A stretch of DNA of 64,000 nucleotides from Bacteroidota bacterium (lineage in GTDB: Bacteria > Bacteroidota > Bacteroidia > Chitinophagales > Chitinophagaceae). Both the position numbers and the translations under genes were made by a program. Where the stretch lies: contig JAPLEH010000010.1 of the NCBI GenBank assembly GCA_026391455.1, positions 124,001-188,000 of the forward strand, given 5' to 3'. Below are positions 44,293-53,291 of the stretch, piece after piece. Each line of letters starts with the position of its first letter. Position 1 is the stretch's first letter. Below the pieces are notes generated by a model, which ran no database searches, was not told the origin of the DNA, and worked only from the letters and a program-made list of their open reading frames with translations.

Positions 44293-45483
44293 ATGAATAT
44301 CAAAAGTTTATTCTTCGCATTCGTGGTATGTGCTGCCCCTTTGTTTTGTGCCGCACAAAAAGCCATTACCCTCCATGAAGAAACGATCGTGCTGAAAAAC
44401 AACTTACGCTTCCAGCTCAAAGTGCCGGCGGGTTATCATATCAATGTGGCAGCAGAAGGATTGAAACGTCCCCGTTTTTTTACCAAAAGCCCCGATGGCC
44501 GCCTTTTTATTACTGATATGTACGATCGTACCGATAATAAAAAAGGCAAAGTACTCATACTGGAAAAATGGAACAGTGATACCCGAAAATTTGAATCAAT
44601 TACCACCTATCTCGACAACCAGCACAATCCCAATCAGGTGGCTTTTTATACTGTGAATGGTAAGCACTATATCTACGTGGCTGAAACGGGTAAACTCAGT
44701 TATTATGCCTACCAGCCGGGTGATAATAAACCATCTTCGGCTCCGGTGGTAATCAATACGTTTCCCGATTATGGCCTGAGTTATAAATACGGTGGCTGGC
44801 ATCTCACCCGCAGCCTGGCCTTTCACAACAACAAATTATATGTAAGTGTGGGGAGCAGTTGTGATGCCTGTATAGAAAAAGAAGAAATACGTGCTACGAT
44901 CGTGGAAATGGATCCCGACGGGCGCAATATGAAATTCTATGCACGCGGGCTTCGCAATGCAGTAGGCATTAAATGGGTGAACAATGAACTATGGGCCACC
45001 AATATGGGAAGGGATAACCGCGGACCGGACAAGCCCGAAGAACAATTGATGAAGATCATACCCGGTGCATTCTATGGATGGCCCTATTATTTTCAATATA
45101 AAAAACAGATCATCGCCGATACCGATTTCAAAGACTCCCTGCATCCGGCCTGGGTAAAACGTCCTCCTATCAGTCAATGGGGTATCAAAGCGCATTCGGC
45201 TCCTCTGGGGTTCAGTTATTTTACCGGATTTCGCGACAGCCTGCTCAACCGCAGTTTTATCACGGCCCTGCATGGCAGTACCAGTGTGTGGCGGCAACGG
45301 GGCAATGCGGTGGTACAAATGCTTCCGGGAGGTACTTATCGGGAAATTGTAACCGGCTTTTTACAGGGCACCACCGAAGACAAACGCTTTGGCCGGCCCT
45401 GCGATATACTGCAATGGGATGATCATTCGTTTTTTATCAGCGATGATAAGAACGGGGTGATTTATTTCGTTTGGAAAGAGTAG
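44293..45483 (+). CDS. Secreted sorbosone/glucose dehydrogenase-like propeller protein
   Basis: 396 residues from the ATG at 44293; the open frame begins earlier inside the GH3 gene. Signal peptide MNIKSLFFAFVVCAAPLFCAA|Q. The mature part is a six-bladed propeller of the PQQ-dependent sugar dehydrogenase superfamily: PRFFTKSPDGRLFITDM, HLTRSLAFHNNKLYVSVGSS, ARGLRNAVGIKWVNNELWATNMGRDNRG, GAFYGWPYYF, and GRPCDILQW. These match L-sorbosone/glucose dehydrogenase-like proteins. PQQ binding residues cannot be confirmed without alignment. It would act in the periplasm or outside on aldoses. The gene may be co-transcribed with the GH3 gene. Confidence 0.82.
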   Translation: MNIKSLFFAFVVCAAPLFCAAQKAITLHEETIVLKNNLRFQLKVPAGYHINVAAEGLKRPRFFTKSPDGRLFITDMYDRTDNKKGKVLILEKWNSDTRKFESITTYLDNQHNPNQVAFYTVNGKHYIYVAETGKLSYYAYQPGDNKPSSAPVVINTFPDYGLSYKYGGWHLTRSLAFHNNKLYVSVGSSCDACIEKEEIRATIVEMDPDGRNMKFYARGLRNAVGIKWVNNELWATNMGRDNRGPDKPEEQLMKIIPGAFYGWPYYFQYKKQIIADTDFKDSLHPAWVKRPPISQWGIKAHSAPLGFSYFTGFRDSLLNRSFITALHGSTSVWRQRGNAVVQMLPGGTYREIVTGFLQGTTEDKRFGRPCDILQWDDHSFFISDDKNGVIYFVWKE

Positions 45484-45525
45484 GAAATTTTTATCCATTA
45501 GGATTCAAAATACGACATTTGTAGT

Positions 45526-47169
45526 ATGAAAATTAAAAGCCTGCGCTTGCAGAATTTTAAGCGATTTACTGATCTCACATTACAGGATATTCCTGAAAAT
45601 GTAAAACTCATTCTGCTTATTGGAAGCAATGGAAGCGGAAAGAGTTCTGTATTTGATGCATTTGAGGTGATAAATAAAAGGCTTAAAGATGATGATCGTT
45701 CTTTATCCTTCACTGAAAGTTTGGACTACTACGAAAAAGATGTGACCAAACCTTTCTACATTGAATTTTTAGCGGACAATTCCGAGCGAAAACAATACGT
45801 AGGCACTAACAATGGCTCCATTACAAATTCAGGAAATAGCTTTTATGGCAGAAGCGCAGTGCGCTACACCCCACGCATTGAACGTACAGTGATTGGAAAC
45901 CCCATTAATGTATCTGCTGACGGAGACAGACCACGCTATTATATCGACCGGGAAAATCGCTTTGAAAATGATATAGATTTGTTATTATCAGACATTGTAA
46001 AAAAAGTATTTAGCGATCTGAATAATAAAACTGAAGGGAAAATTGATGAAGTGAAAATGTTTATGCGTCGGCTGAATGATGCTTTATCCAGAATTTTCAG
46101 TTCGAGCTCGTACGAACCTATAAAATTAAGTAATTTTCAAACCCCTGCTGACGGCAAACCTGCACAATTACTGTTTAAGAAAGGAGGTTCAGAGTTTAAT
46201 TACGACCTTCTTAGTGCCGGGGAAAAAGAAATCATTAATCTTCTGATAAATCTATATACCAGAACTCCTTTTTTTAAGAATACGGTCTATTTTTTTGACG
46301 AGCTTGATGCGCATCTGAACACCTCTCTTCAGTACAACCTATTGAAGGAAATTACAGAAAACTGGATTCCTGAAAATTGTCAGATATGGACCGCTTCACA
46401 CTCGCTTGGTTTTATTCAGTATGCCTCAGATTCTGAAAATGGATGTATAATTGATTTTGATGACCTGGATTTTGACAAGCATCAGGTTTTAATACCAAAA
46501 CAAAAAAATGATTTCGAGATATTCGAAATTGCGGTATCAAAAGCATTTATTGACCATGTTGTGCAAGGCAGAAGAATCATATTTTCAGAAAATACCGATA
46601 CCCCTTTTTACAATGACCTGAACATTACAAATACACTATTTTTTGTAGCCACTGACAAAATGGATGTTTTTCACAAAGCCAAAAATCATAAACAATTTGG
46701 ACTTATTGACAGAGATTACCTTTCTGATAGTGAAGTTATTGAGATTAAAAAAGTGTATCAAAACCTGTATATTTTACCTTACTATTCATTTGAAAATCTT
46801 ATTTACCACCCCGACAATCTTGAAGAATATTATGCTTCATGCAGTAGGCCTTTCCATAAGCAGAACTATATAGATCAATTAACCAAAATCAAAAATGACG
46901 AAAGAGACTATTTAGCTGCAGGTATCATTCAGGCAAGAGGTGGATACCCATTTTATAAAGAGAACGAAAAAACAAAACAACTTAAACAGTTTAAAGAAAA
47001 CTACAGAGAAGTAATAGATCTGCTCCGAAGCGATGATTTTGAAACCTATTTCAAGGTCTTCCCTGCTAAAGACTATGGGAAAGAGATTCCTGAAAGGCTA
47101 GGTCTTTCATCTCAAAAGCTTTCGCAAACCAAATGGTTCAAACAACAAATCGAAAACATATTAAAATAA
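45526..47169 (+). CDS. AAA ATPase-TOPRIM fusion, merged PARIS-like or OLD-family defence protein
   Basis: 547 residues. The N-terminal ABC/AAA_15-type ATPase has Walker A GSNGSGKSS (33-41), an ABC-like signature LLSAGEKE (about 228-235), Walker B VYFFDELDAHL (about 253-263) and the H-loop TASHS. The C-terminal ~200 residues look like a DUF4435/TOPRIM nuclease: RRIIFSENTDTPFY (acidic Glu at about 355), the DxD in FGLIDRDYL (about 392-400), and LYILPYYSFENLIYHP. In PARIS defence, AriA (ATPase) and AriB (DUF4435 TOPRIM) are separate or fused; the fused form fits this order. OLD/Gabija A proteins share ATPase-TOPRIM order and are the alternative. Composition is AT-rich versus neighbours. fabG starts 4 bases after its stop. 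Confidence 0.7.
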   Translation: MKIKSLRLQNFKRFTDLTLQDIPENVKLILLIGSNGSGKSSVFDAFEVINKRLKDDDRSLSFTESLDYYEKDVTKPFYIEFLADNSERKQYVGTNNGSITNSGNSFYGRSAVRYTPRIERTVIGNPINVSADGDRPRYYIDRENRFENDIDLLLSDIVKKVFSDLNNKTEGKIDEVKMFMRRLNDALSRIFSSSSYEPIKLSNFQTPADGKPAQLLFKKGGSEFNYDLLSAGEKEIINLLINLYTRTPFFKNTVYFFDELDAHLNTSLQYNLLKEITENWIPENCQIWTASHSLGFIQYASDSENGCIIDFDDLDFDKHQVLIPKQKNDFEIFEIAVSKAFIDHVVQGRRIIFSENTDTPFYNDLNITNTLFFVATDKMDVFHKAKNHKQFGLIDRDYLSDSEVIEIKKVYQNLYILPYYSFENLIYHPDNLEEYYASCSRPFHKQNYIDQLTKIKNDERDYLAAGIIQARGGYPFYKENEKTKQLKQFKENYREVIDLLRSDDFETYFKVFPAKDYGKEIPERLGLSSQKLSQTKWFKQQIENILK

Positions 47170-47173
47170 ATCT

Positions 47174-47929
47174 ATGAAATTGCTCGAAGGAAAAACAGCG
47201 ATCATTACCGGTGCCGCTCGGGGTATTGGAGAAGGAGTGGCCCTCAAATTTGCCGAACAGGGTGCTAAAGTGGCTTTCACCTATGTAAGCGACAGCAGTG
47301 CAGAAAAAGCAGCCGCCTTGCAAGAAAAACTGATCGGCATGGGTGTACAGGCCAAAGCCTATAAAAGCAATGCCGGTGATTTTGCACAATGTGAAGCCCT
47401 GGTAACTGATGTACTGAAAGAATTTGGCACCGTGGATATTTGTGTAAACAATGCCGGTATCTCCAAAGACAACTTGCTGCTGCGCATGACGCCCGAGCAA
47501 TGGAATGAAGTGATACAGGTAAACCTGAATAGTGTATTTTATATGACCAAACAGGTGATCCGCCCCATGATGAAAGCCAAATCCGGCTCCATCATCAATA
47601 TGAGCTCCATCATTGGAGAAATCGGTAATGCCGGTCAGAGCAGTTATGCCGCCAGCAAAGCCGGTATCATTGGTTTTACCAAAAGTGTGGCCAAAGAACT
47701 GGGCAGCCGCAATATCCGTTGCAACGCTATTGCTCCTGGTTTTGTGGAAACAGATATGACCTCTTATCTCAAAGAAGGAGAAGCGGCTGATAAATACAAA
47801 GCCGGCATACCGCTGGGTAAGTTTGCCACACCGGAAGATATTGCCAATGCCACCCTGTTTCTTGCCTCAGACCTTTCCTCGTATATCACCGGTCAAACAC
47901 TGAGTGTTTGCGGCGGATTGAATATATAA
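47174..47929 (+). CDS. fabG: 3-oxoacyl-[ACP] reductase
   Basis: 251 residues, classical SDR. The cofactor motif is TGAARGIGEG (TGxxxGIG), then NAGISKDNLL, the catalytic Ser in INMSSIIGEIGNAGQ, YAASK with the Tyr-Lys pair, and CNAIAPGFVETDMT after it. The ending ITGQTLSVCGGLNI is typical of FabG. It reduces beta-ketoacyl-ACP in fatty acid elongation. It begins only 4 bases after the AAA-TOPRIM gene, which suggests that gene was inserted directly upstream rather than being part of an ancient operon. Confidence 0.93.
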   Translation: MKLLEGKTAIITGAARGIGEGVALKFAEQGAKVAFTYVSDSSAEKAAALQEKLIGMGVQAKAYKSNAGDFAQCEALVTDVLKEFGTVDICVNNAGISKDNLLLRMTPEQWNEVIQVNLNSVFYMTKQVIRPMMKAKSGSIINMSSIIGEIGNAGQSSYAASKAGIIGFTKSVAKELGSRNIRCNAIAPGFVETDMTSYLKEGEAADKYKAGIPLGKFATPEDIANATLFLASDLSSYITGQTLSVCGGLNI

Positions 47930-47983
47930 ACAAGCACGTTTTTTCAGAGCAATAAGCGTTCCGAAATACTCAACCTTTTTATC

Positions 47984-48505
47984 ATGAGTCGTATAGCCAT
48001 TGTAAAAGGAGATATCACAAAGATTAAGGTAGATGCGATCGTGAATGCAGCTAATACTTCTTTATTGGGTGGCGGTGGTGTGGATGGAGCCATACACCGT
48101 GCCGGAGGATCTGCTATACTCGAAGATTGCAGAAAGATAATTGCCCGTCAGGGCGGATGCAAAACTGGCGAAGCCGTGATCACCACAGCCGGAAAGTTGC
48201 CCGCCACCTATGTGATACATACCGTTGGGCCGGTTTGGAATGGCGGTAAAAATGGTGAAGAGGAAAACCTGTCCCGATGTTATATTAATTCACTGTTGCT
48301 TGCTGTGCAGCACCAGTGCCAAACGATCGCATTTCCCGGTATCAGTACAGGTATATACCGGTTCCCAAAAGAGAAAGCAGCCGCTATTTCCTATCATACC
48401 GTCAAAACGTTTTTGCAAACCAACCATCAGATTGATACTGTTACGTTCGTCTGTTTTGATGAAGAGTATTATGACTTTCTCATCAGGCTGACCGATGGCG
48501 GTTGA
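47984..48505 (+). CDS. Macrodomain ADP-ribose hydrolase (MacroD-type)
   Basis: 173 residues, a single macro domain. The catalytic and binding motifs are GDIT (9-12), [23 protein letters not shown] (residues 16-37, with Asn24 and Asp34 of the MacroD catalytic set) and the phosphate loop [11 protein letters not shown]. MacroD-type enzymes release O-acetyl-ADP-ribose or remove mono-ADP-ribose from aspartate and glutamate. It is 54 bases after fabG and 75 before a TIR-domain receptor gene. TIR domains produce NAD-derived ADPR molecules, so the two genes may touch the same metabolite pool; this is a suggestion, not shown by the sequence. Confidence 0.92.
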   Translation: MSRIAIVKGDITKIKVDAIVNAANTSLLGGGGVDGAIHRAGGSAILEDCRKIIARQGGCKTGEAVITTAGKLPATYVIHTVGPVWNGGKNGEEENLSRCYINSLLLAVQHQCQTIAFPGISTGIYRFPKEKAAAISYHTVKTFLQTNHQIDTVTFVCFDEEYYDFLIRLTDGG

Positions 48506-48580
48506 AATAACCTTTTTATGGTATGGTAAAGCCTGCTGAAAAATGTATCTTCCGGTTCACTTTTCAGAAAAAATGAACCA

Positions 48581-51205
48581 ATGGCAAAACGGTTGATCAA
48601 AGTTTTTATTTCCTATGCCCCTGCTGATGCAGCAGTGGTTGAGGTGTTTAAGAATGGTATTCACCAACACTTGCCATTGTCCACCCGTTTTAAATTTGAG
48701 ATCGGTGATCCTGCCGAACTATTAGGGGGCGATTCCGTGAAAACAGAAATAGCAAACCGGCTGGCCTCCTGTGATGTAGCGATATTATGTATATCTGCCA
48801 GCTTTTTAAATCTGGATAGCATAGCGATGAAAGAACTGGCTGCATTATTGAAGCAGGGAAATAAAAAAGTGGTGATCCCGGTTTACTTAAAGCAATGTTT
48901 TTTTCAGGCTTGGGAAACCGAATGCGGCATTGATGTTTATAAGCCATCCGGAGTAAATTATAATAAAGGATCAGATGAGAGTTTTGCGTTTTGCGACCTC
49001 GTTACGGTTACAGAAACAGAAGGCAGGCTCACTACGATAGCGGATAAATATATTGATCGTTATTTCATGGACCTTGCGCAGCAATTGGAGCTGGTATTAT
49101 CCGGGGGCAAAACGGAAATCATGGCAGCTAAAGCTATGGTGCCGGAAGCCAAAACGGAATATATCAACGAGATCAATTATCCTTATTTTGATGACACCAA
49201 TTTTTTTGGAAGAGAAATATTCCTGTCCCAAATCAACGATAAAATCAACTCGCTGAAATTACCCCTGCTGGTATCGGGAATCGGGGGTATGGGTAAAACA
49301 ACCACGGCTATTGCCTATGGCCAACTGCCCGCATATGCTGCGAACTTCCAGTATATCGGTTGGGTAAATGTAACCGGCGACCTGTTCAACAGCCTTTTCA
49401 GCACTTTTAAAGGGAATGCAATTTTGCCATTTGAATACGACCCGGGTGGCAATCAGGAAAAAGATCGGGCAGCTTTTATGCAATTGCTGAAAAATACCAG
49501 CGGCAATAACCTGCTTATAATCGATAATGTAAACAATGAAGCGGATATTGATGTCTTTATCAACAATTGGATGCAATACAAACCTGGCTGGAAATGCATC
49601 ATCACCACCCGCATCAACAATAAATCCTACCAGGATCATATGCTGTCGCTACAGAGCCTCACACCGGAGGAAGCAGAACAGCTTTTTCTCAAACACAACC
49701 CGTCGGATGATTTTGATCAAGACTACTTCCTTAACCTCTATCATTTTACCGGAGGCCATACGTTTGTGATCGAATTACTGGCCAAATATGCCGAATCAAG
49801 CAGTACCATCAAAAACACGAAGCAACTACTGGAGTATCTCTCGTCCAAAGGCATTAAAGCACTCACGCTGGCCGTAAAGGCCAAACAGGGACAACAACAG
49901 CAAGCCGATAGAAAAGTAAGCGACTTTCTCTATGGTTTATACGAACCGCTACGGTTGCCGGAAAAAGAGCAGGAGTACATCCGTTATTTCAGCGTGCTTC
50001 CGCCTTCTGAAATTGATTTTGAAAAACTGGTTTATCTGTGCGGTATTAAGGAGGAAGATATCGACACCTTTGATACCACCCTCCGTACCATGGCGAAGGC
50101 AGGCTGGCTTACCTGTACTAAAAAAGGTTTTTTCCTGCAGCAGATGATCGGGCAGATATGCAGGGAGAAATTAATGCCGGACGAGCATAACTGCATCACG
50201 CTGTTGAATGCACTATACACCCTTTGTGCAGCCAACAACTTGTCTGCGACTGTGCCATATTTTGATGTTGCGTATTTCATTTCTTTCTATATCAACTCAT
50301 CAACTGAAGCCTATGCCGATATGCAGAGGAACCTGGCCCTTCTTTCCAAATCCTATGGAAATATGACCTATGTGGTGCCATTGCTGGAATGTGCAGCAAA
50401 AATCTATGAAGGGAAAAATCAATATAAATATGCATTATGTCTCGAAAATACCGGGGATGCTTATATGGTGCAAAAAAATATTGCGGAAAAAAGAGAAGCC
50501 GCATTACAAGTTTATACCCGGTATAATGAAATAGCCATAACGCTTTGCAAAGAGGAGCCCGAAATAGCGGATTATCAGTATATACAATGCCTGTCAAATT
50601 TTAAACTGGGTGAAGTATATCAGAAGTCGGGAGACATTGAGCAAGCGGTGGTTCAATTCAACTTGTGTATTAAACGGGCAGAGCTTTTATGTGAATTTTT
50701 TCCTGATAATATTGATTACCGGCATATTGTTTCAGGAACATACAGCAAGATCGGGGAGGTGCTTTTAAAGGATAATAAACCCGAAGAAGCCGAAAAATTG
50801 TACACTATTTTTTTTGAGACACAAAAATTGCTTGCTGAAAAAAATCCGAACGATGTGAATAGTCAGAAATTTTTGAGTATCGCTTATCTTAAACTTGGGG
50901 AACTCTGGGAGAGCAGAAAAGACCTGCCGAAGGCTGCCGGTTTTTTTGACAAATACAGAGACATGAATGAAAAACTATTCGAAAAAAACAAAGAGGATAT
51001 ACAACATCAGTACTCCTTAGCAGTGGCATATTCAAGACTGGCTAATGTAATGGAAGGTGATAATAAAGTCCGGTTTTTGAAACAGGCGAAAGCATTCAGT
51101 GATGCCATTTTAGAAAAAATGCCTGAAAACACAGACTATTTGTCAACTGCCCGTTGGATATATAATGAGTTCGAAAAACTGGGTATTTCTACCCCTGCAA
51201 CTTAA
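48581..51205 (+). CDS. TIR-NB-ARC-TPR STAND protein (NLR-like)
   Basis: 874 residues, no signal peptide. N-terminal TIR domain (about 5-150): IKVFISYAPADAAVVEVFK, then CDVAILCISASFLNLDS and MKELAALL, whose Glu85 sits where TIR NADases have their catalytic glutamate. A STAND NTPase follows at about 205-430: P-loop GIGGMGKTTT (about 233-242), Walker B LLIIDN (about 311), CIITTR (about 339) and a GLPL-like GGHTFVIELL. The rest is helical; the region from about 600 carries tandem TPR-like repeats (FKLGEVYQKSGDIEQAVVQF and similar). The order effector-TIR, NB-ARC, TPR sensor is the NLR/bacterial STAND defence plan: sensing by repeats would drive oligomerisation and NAD cleavage by TIR. The 3' end overlaps a convergent gene by 17 bases. 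Confidence 0.82.
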   Translation: MAKRLIKVFISYAPADAAVVEVFKNGIHQHLPLSTRFKFEIGDPAELLGGDSVKTEIANRLASCDVAILCISASFLNLDSIAMKELAALLKQGNKKVVIPVYLKQCFFQAWETECGIDVYKPSGVNYNKGSDESFAFCDLVTVTETEGRLTTIADKYIDRYFMDLAQQLELVLSGGKTEIMAAKAMVPEAKTEYINEINYPYFDDTNFFGREIFLSQINDKINSLKLPLLVSGIGGMGKTTTAIAYGQLPAYAANFQYIGWVNVTGDLFNSLFSTFKGNAILPFEYDPGGNQEKDRAAFMQLLKNTSGNNLLIIDNVNNEADIDVFINNWMQYKPGWKCIITTRINNKSYQDHMLSLQSLTPEEAEQLFLKHNPSDDFDQDYFLNLYHFTGGHTFVIELLAKYAESSSTIKNTKQLLEYLSSKGIKALTLAVKAKQGQQQQADRKVSDFLYGLYEPLRLPEKEQEYIRYFSVLPPSEIDFEKLVYLCGIKEEDIDTFDTTLRTMAKAGWLTCTKKGFFLQQMIGQICREKLMPDEHNCITLLNALYTLCAANNLSATVPYFDVAYFISFYINSSTEAYADMQRNLALLSKSYGNMTYVVPLLECAAKIYEGKNQYKYALCLENTGDAYMVQKNIAEKREAALQVYTRYNEIAITLCKEEPEIADYQYIQCLSNFKLGEVYQKSGDIEQAVVQFNLCIKRAELLCEFFPDNIDYRHIVSGTYSKIGEVLLKDNKPEEAEKLYTIFFETQKLLAEKNPNDVNSQKFLSIAYLKLGELWESRKDLPKAAGFFDKYRDMNEKLFEKNKEDIQHQYSLAVAYSRLANVMEGDNKVRFLKQAKAFSDAILEKMPENTDYLSTARWIYNEFEKLGISTPAT

Positions 51206-51836
51206 TATTCCTCTTTTTTATATACGCATGCCATAAGATCATAGCGGCAATGGTGCGATAGGGTCGCCAGGGTTCAGCCAGTTCGAGTAATTTCTCTTTG
51301 GGTGTTTCTTTCGGCAATTGTTTTACTTCCTTTAAGCTATTCACCAGTGCAATATCACCCAATGGAAACAGGTCAGTTCGCTGTAAGGAATGCATGAGGT
51401 ACACATCAATGGTCCAATGCCCGATTCCTTTGAGTTGTATCATGATTTCCCTTACCCCTTCATCCTGCAAAGTAGCCAGTTTTGCCAACCGGAGTTTCCG
51501 GCTTTGTATGGCTTTGGCCAGTTCCCGCGCATAGCCCATTTTCTGTCGGGTAAAATAGCAGGCACGCATTTCTTCATCGGTCAGTGCCAGTATTTTGGCC
51601 GGCGTTACATACCCGATCTTTTCGCGGAGTTTGTTAAAAGCCGCATACGCTGCAGCCAGTGATACCTGCTGCTCGAGAATGAAAAGAATAACCGACTGAA
51701 AGGTAGCCGGCCGCACCCACATGGGCGGATATCCATGCTCGGCTATAATGGCGGCCAGGTGGGCATCACGGCCAGCCAGCTCACGGCAGAGTTTCCGGAA
51801 ATTGCTTTTATGAAACGTGAAAATCTTTTTTGGCAT
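51189..51836 (-). CDS. HhH-GPD DNA glycosylase (AlkA-like)
   Basis: 215 residues. The core begins with MWVRPATFQSVILFILEQQVSLAAA; the helix-hairpin-helix is MIQLKGIGHWTIDVYLMH; and the catalytic aspartate is in DLFPLGDIAL. The ending PYRTIAAMILWHAY is the family pattern. It should excise alkylated bases from DNA, like the glycosylase at 20850-21488, from which it differs clearly in sequence. Its last codons overlap the 3' end of the TIR-STAND gene by 17 bases on the other strand. Confidence 0.86.
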   Translation of the reverse strand: MPKKIFTFHKSNFRKLCRELAGRDAHLAAIIAEHGYPPMWVRPATFQSVILFILEQQVSLAAAYAAFNKLREKIGYVTPAKILALTDEEMRACYFTRQKMGYARELAKAIQSRKLRLAKLATLQDEGVREIMIQLKGIGHWTIDVYLMHSLQRTDLFPLGDIALVNSLKEVKQLPKETPKEKLLELAEPWRPYRTIAAMILWHAYIKKRNIKLQG

Positions 51837-51879
51837 CTGTTAATTGTATAATTTCAAGATAACTATTAACCACTCCCAC

Positions 51880-52419
51880 ATGAAAAAGTTGTTGCTCCTG
51901 CTGCTGATCGCCGTTGCCCAGCAGATCGCTGCCCAAAATACCGATAATACCATTCAGGCCAATGGAATTGGTCCTTATAAACTGGGTATGAAAAAAGCAG
52001 CCATTGAAAAAATATGGGGTAAAAAGATCCAGCTCAAAAATCTGCTCACTGAAGAAGGTTGGCAGGATACCATTACTGTTAAATATAAAAATACCGACTT
52101 GCAGCTCTATCTGCAAAAAAGCTATGCAGACTCGGCACAATTCGACATCGTGCTCGATGGTATTAAAGTATTCAGCCCCTTGTTTAAAACCAAAGCCGGG
52201 GTGGGTGTGGGTGATGATAAATTAAAAGTCATCAATGCCTACGAATTTAATTCCGTGAGTATCTGGCCCGAATTCGAGGACGATGAATTTACCCGCCGGA
52301 GTAAAACCAGGGCAATCATGTATGTCTATTTCGACAAAGAGGGCAGTTCCTTTGTTTTTCACCTGTTGAATAAAAAAGTAACGGCTATTGAAATTGGTTA
52401 TGCCGAAGAAGGCGACTGA
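51880..52419 (+). CDS. Small secreted protein
   Basis: 179 residues from the ATG at 51880; the frame opens at a TTG twelve codons earlier. Signal peptide MKKLLLLLLIAVAQQIAA|Q. The mature part starts ANGIGPYKLGMKKAAIEKIWG, similar to short Bacteroidota exported proteins with a SmpA/BamE-like opening, and continues with strands VKYKNTDLQLYLQK, FDIVLDGIKVFSP and AIMYVYFDKEGSSFVFHL. A BamE-like fold is a guess. Convergent with the enoyl-CoA hydratase gene, 6 bases apart. Confidence 0.65.
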   Translation: MKKLLLLLLIAVAQQIAAQNTDNTIQANGIGPYKLGMKKAAIEKIWGKKIQLKNLLTEEGWQDTITVKYKNTDLQLYLQKSYADSAQFDIVLDGIKVFSPLFKTKAGVGVGDDKLKVINAYEFNSVSIWPEFEDDEFTRRSKTRAIMYVYFDKEGSSFVFHLLNKKVTAIEIGYAEEGD

Positions 52420-52425
52420 TGCTTT

Positions 52426-53187
52426 TTATTTTTTTGATTTGAATTTTTCAATGGCCTGGCGGGTAAAATCGCTGAGTACGAGCCTGCCGCTAATAGTTGC
52501 CCTTTCACTGAGCAGAACATCCCAATGCTCAGTGCCTTTCCAGAATATTTTTTTCATTTCCGCCATTGCTTCCGGACTGGAATGAGACAAGCGGTCTGCG
52601 AGATGCCTTACCGCTTCATCCACCTGTTCGAGGGTGGGATGTACTTCTGCAAATAATCCCTTACGCTTGGCCCATTCTGCACTGCGCCAACTGGCAGCAT
52701 CAATGGCCAGTTGAGAAAAGGCGGCAGATCCGATTTTCCTTTCTACTGCAGGGCCTACCACAAAGGGGCCAATGCCCACAGCCAGTTCACTCAGTTTTAC
52801 TTCTGCCGATTCAATGGCAATGGCATAGTCGGCTGCAGCAGCCACACCCACGCCGCCACCCACACATTTACCCTGAATGCGGGCAATTACAAATTTCGGG
52901 CAGGTACGCACCGCATTGATCACGTGTGCAAAGCCACTGAAAAAATCAAGCCCCTGTTCTTTTGTTTGTATGGCGACGAGTTCATCAAAACTGGCACCGG
53001 CACAAAATGCTTTCTCTCCGGCGCTGCGAAGTATGATCACGTTGCTTGCCGTATCATTACCAGCACCATGAATAGCCTGCGCCAGTTCATTTAATAGTTT
53101 GCCCGGGAGGGAATTACTTTGAGGATGATAGAATTCAATCGTGGTGATACCGTGGTGAAATGCTGATCGTACATATGCGCCTTCCAT
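52426..53187 (-). CDS. Enoyl-CoA hydratase/isomerase family protein
   Basis: 253 residues, crotonase fold. The oxyanion regions are KAFCAGASFDEL and IQGKCVGGGVGVAAAADYAIA. The catalytic position has SELAVGIGPFVVGP, where canonical hydratases have the second Glu; here no Glu is obvious, so this resembles methylglutaconyl-CoA hydratase- or PaaF-like members more than FadB. The N-terminus IEFYHPQSNSLPGKLLNELA is typical of the superfamily. It could serve amino-acid or phenylacetate catabolism with paaG (51 kb away) but is not adjacent to those genes. Confidence 0.85.
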   Translation of the reverse strand: MEGAYVRSAFHHGITTIEFYHPQSNSLPGKLLNELAQAIHGAGNDTASNVIILRSAGEKAFCAGASFDELVAIQTKEQGLDFFSGFAHVINAVRTCPKFVIARIQGKCVGGGVGVAAAADYAIAIESAEVKLSELAVGIGPFVVGPAVERKIGSAAFSQLAIDAASWRSAEWAKRKGLFAEVHPTLEQVDEAVRHLADRLSHSSPEAMAEMKKIFWKGTEHWDVLLSERATISGRLVLSDFTRQAIEKFKSKK

Positions 53188-53291
53188 ATACTATTTTTCA
53201 CAAAGCTACGCCCTTTATGGAAGTGGCAAAATGAGATTAGTCTCATTGTATTAATTGAATGAAGGCTTTCTTTCCGGAAATGACAGATGCA

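Noticed and set aside
43509-44420. A 303-codon minus-strand frame opposite the GH3-family gene
   Set aside because: It shadows a gene with clear ANL-type motifs. The antisense sequence has no recognisable domain.
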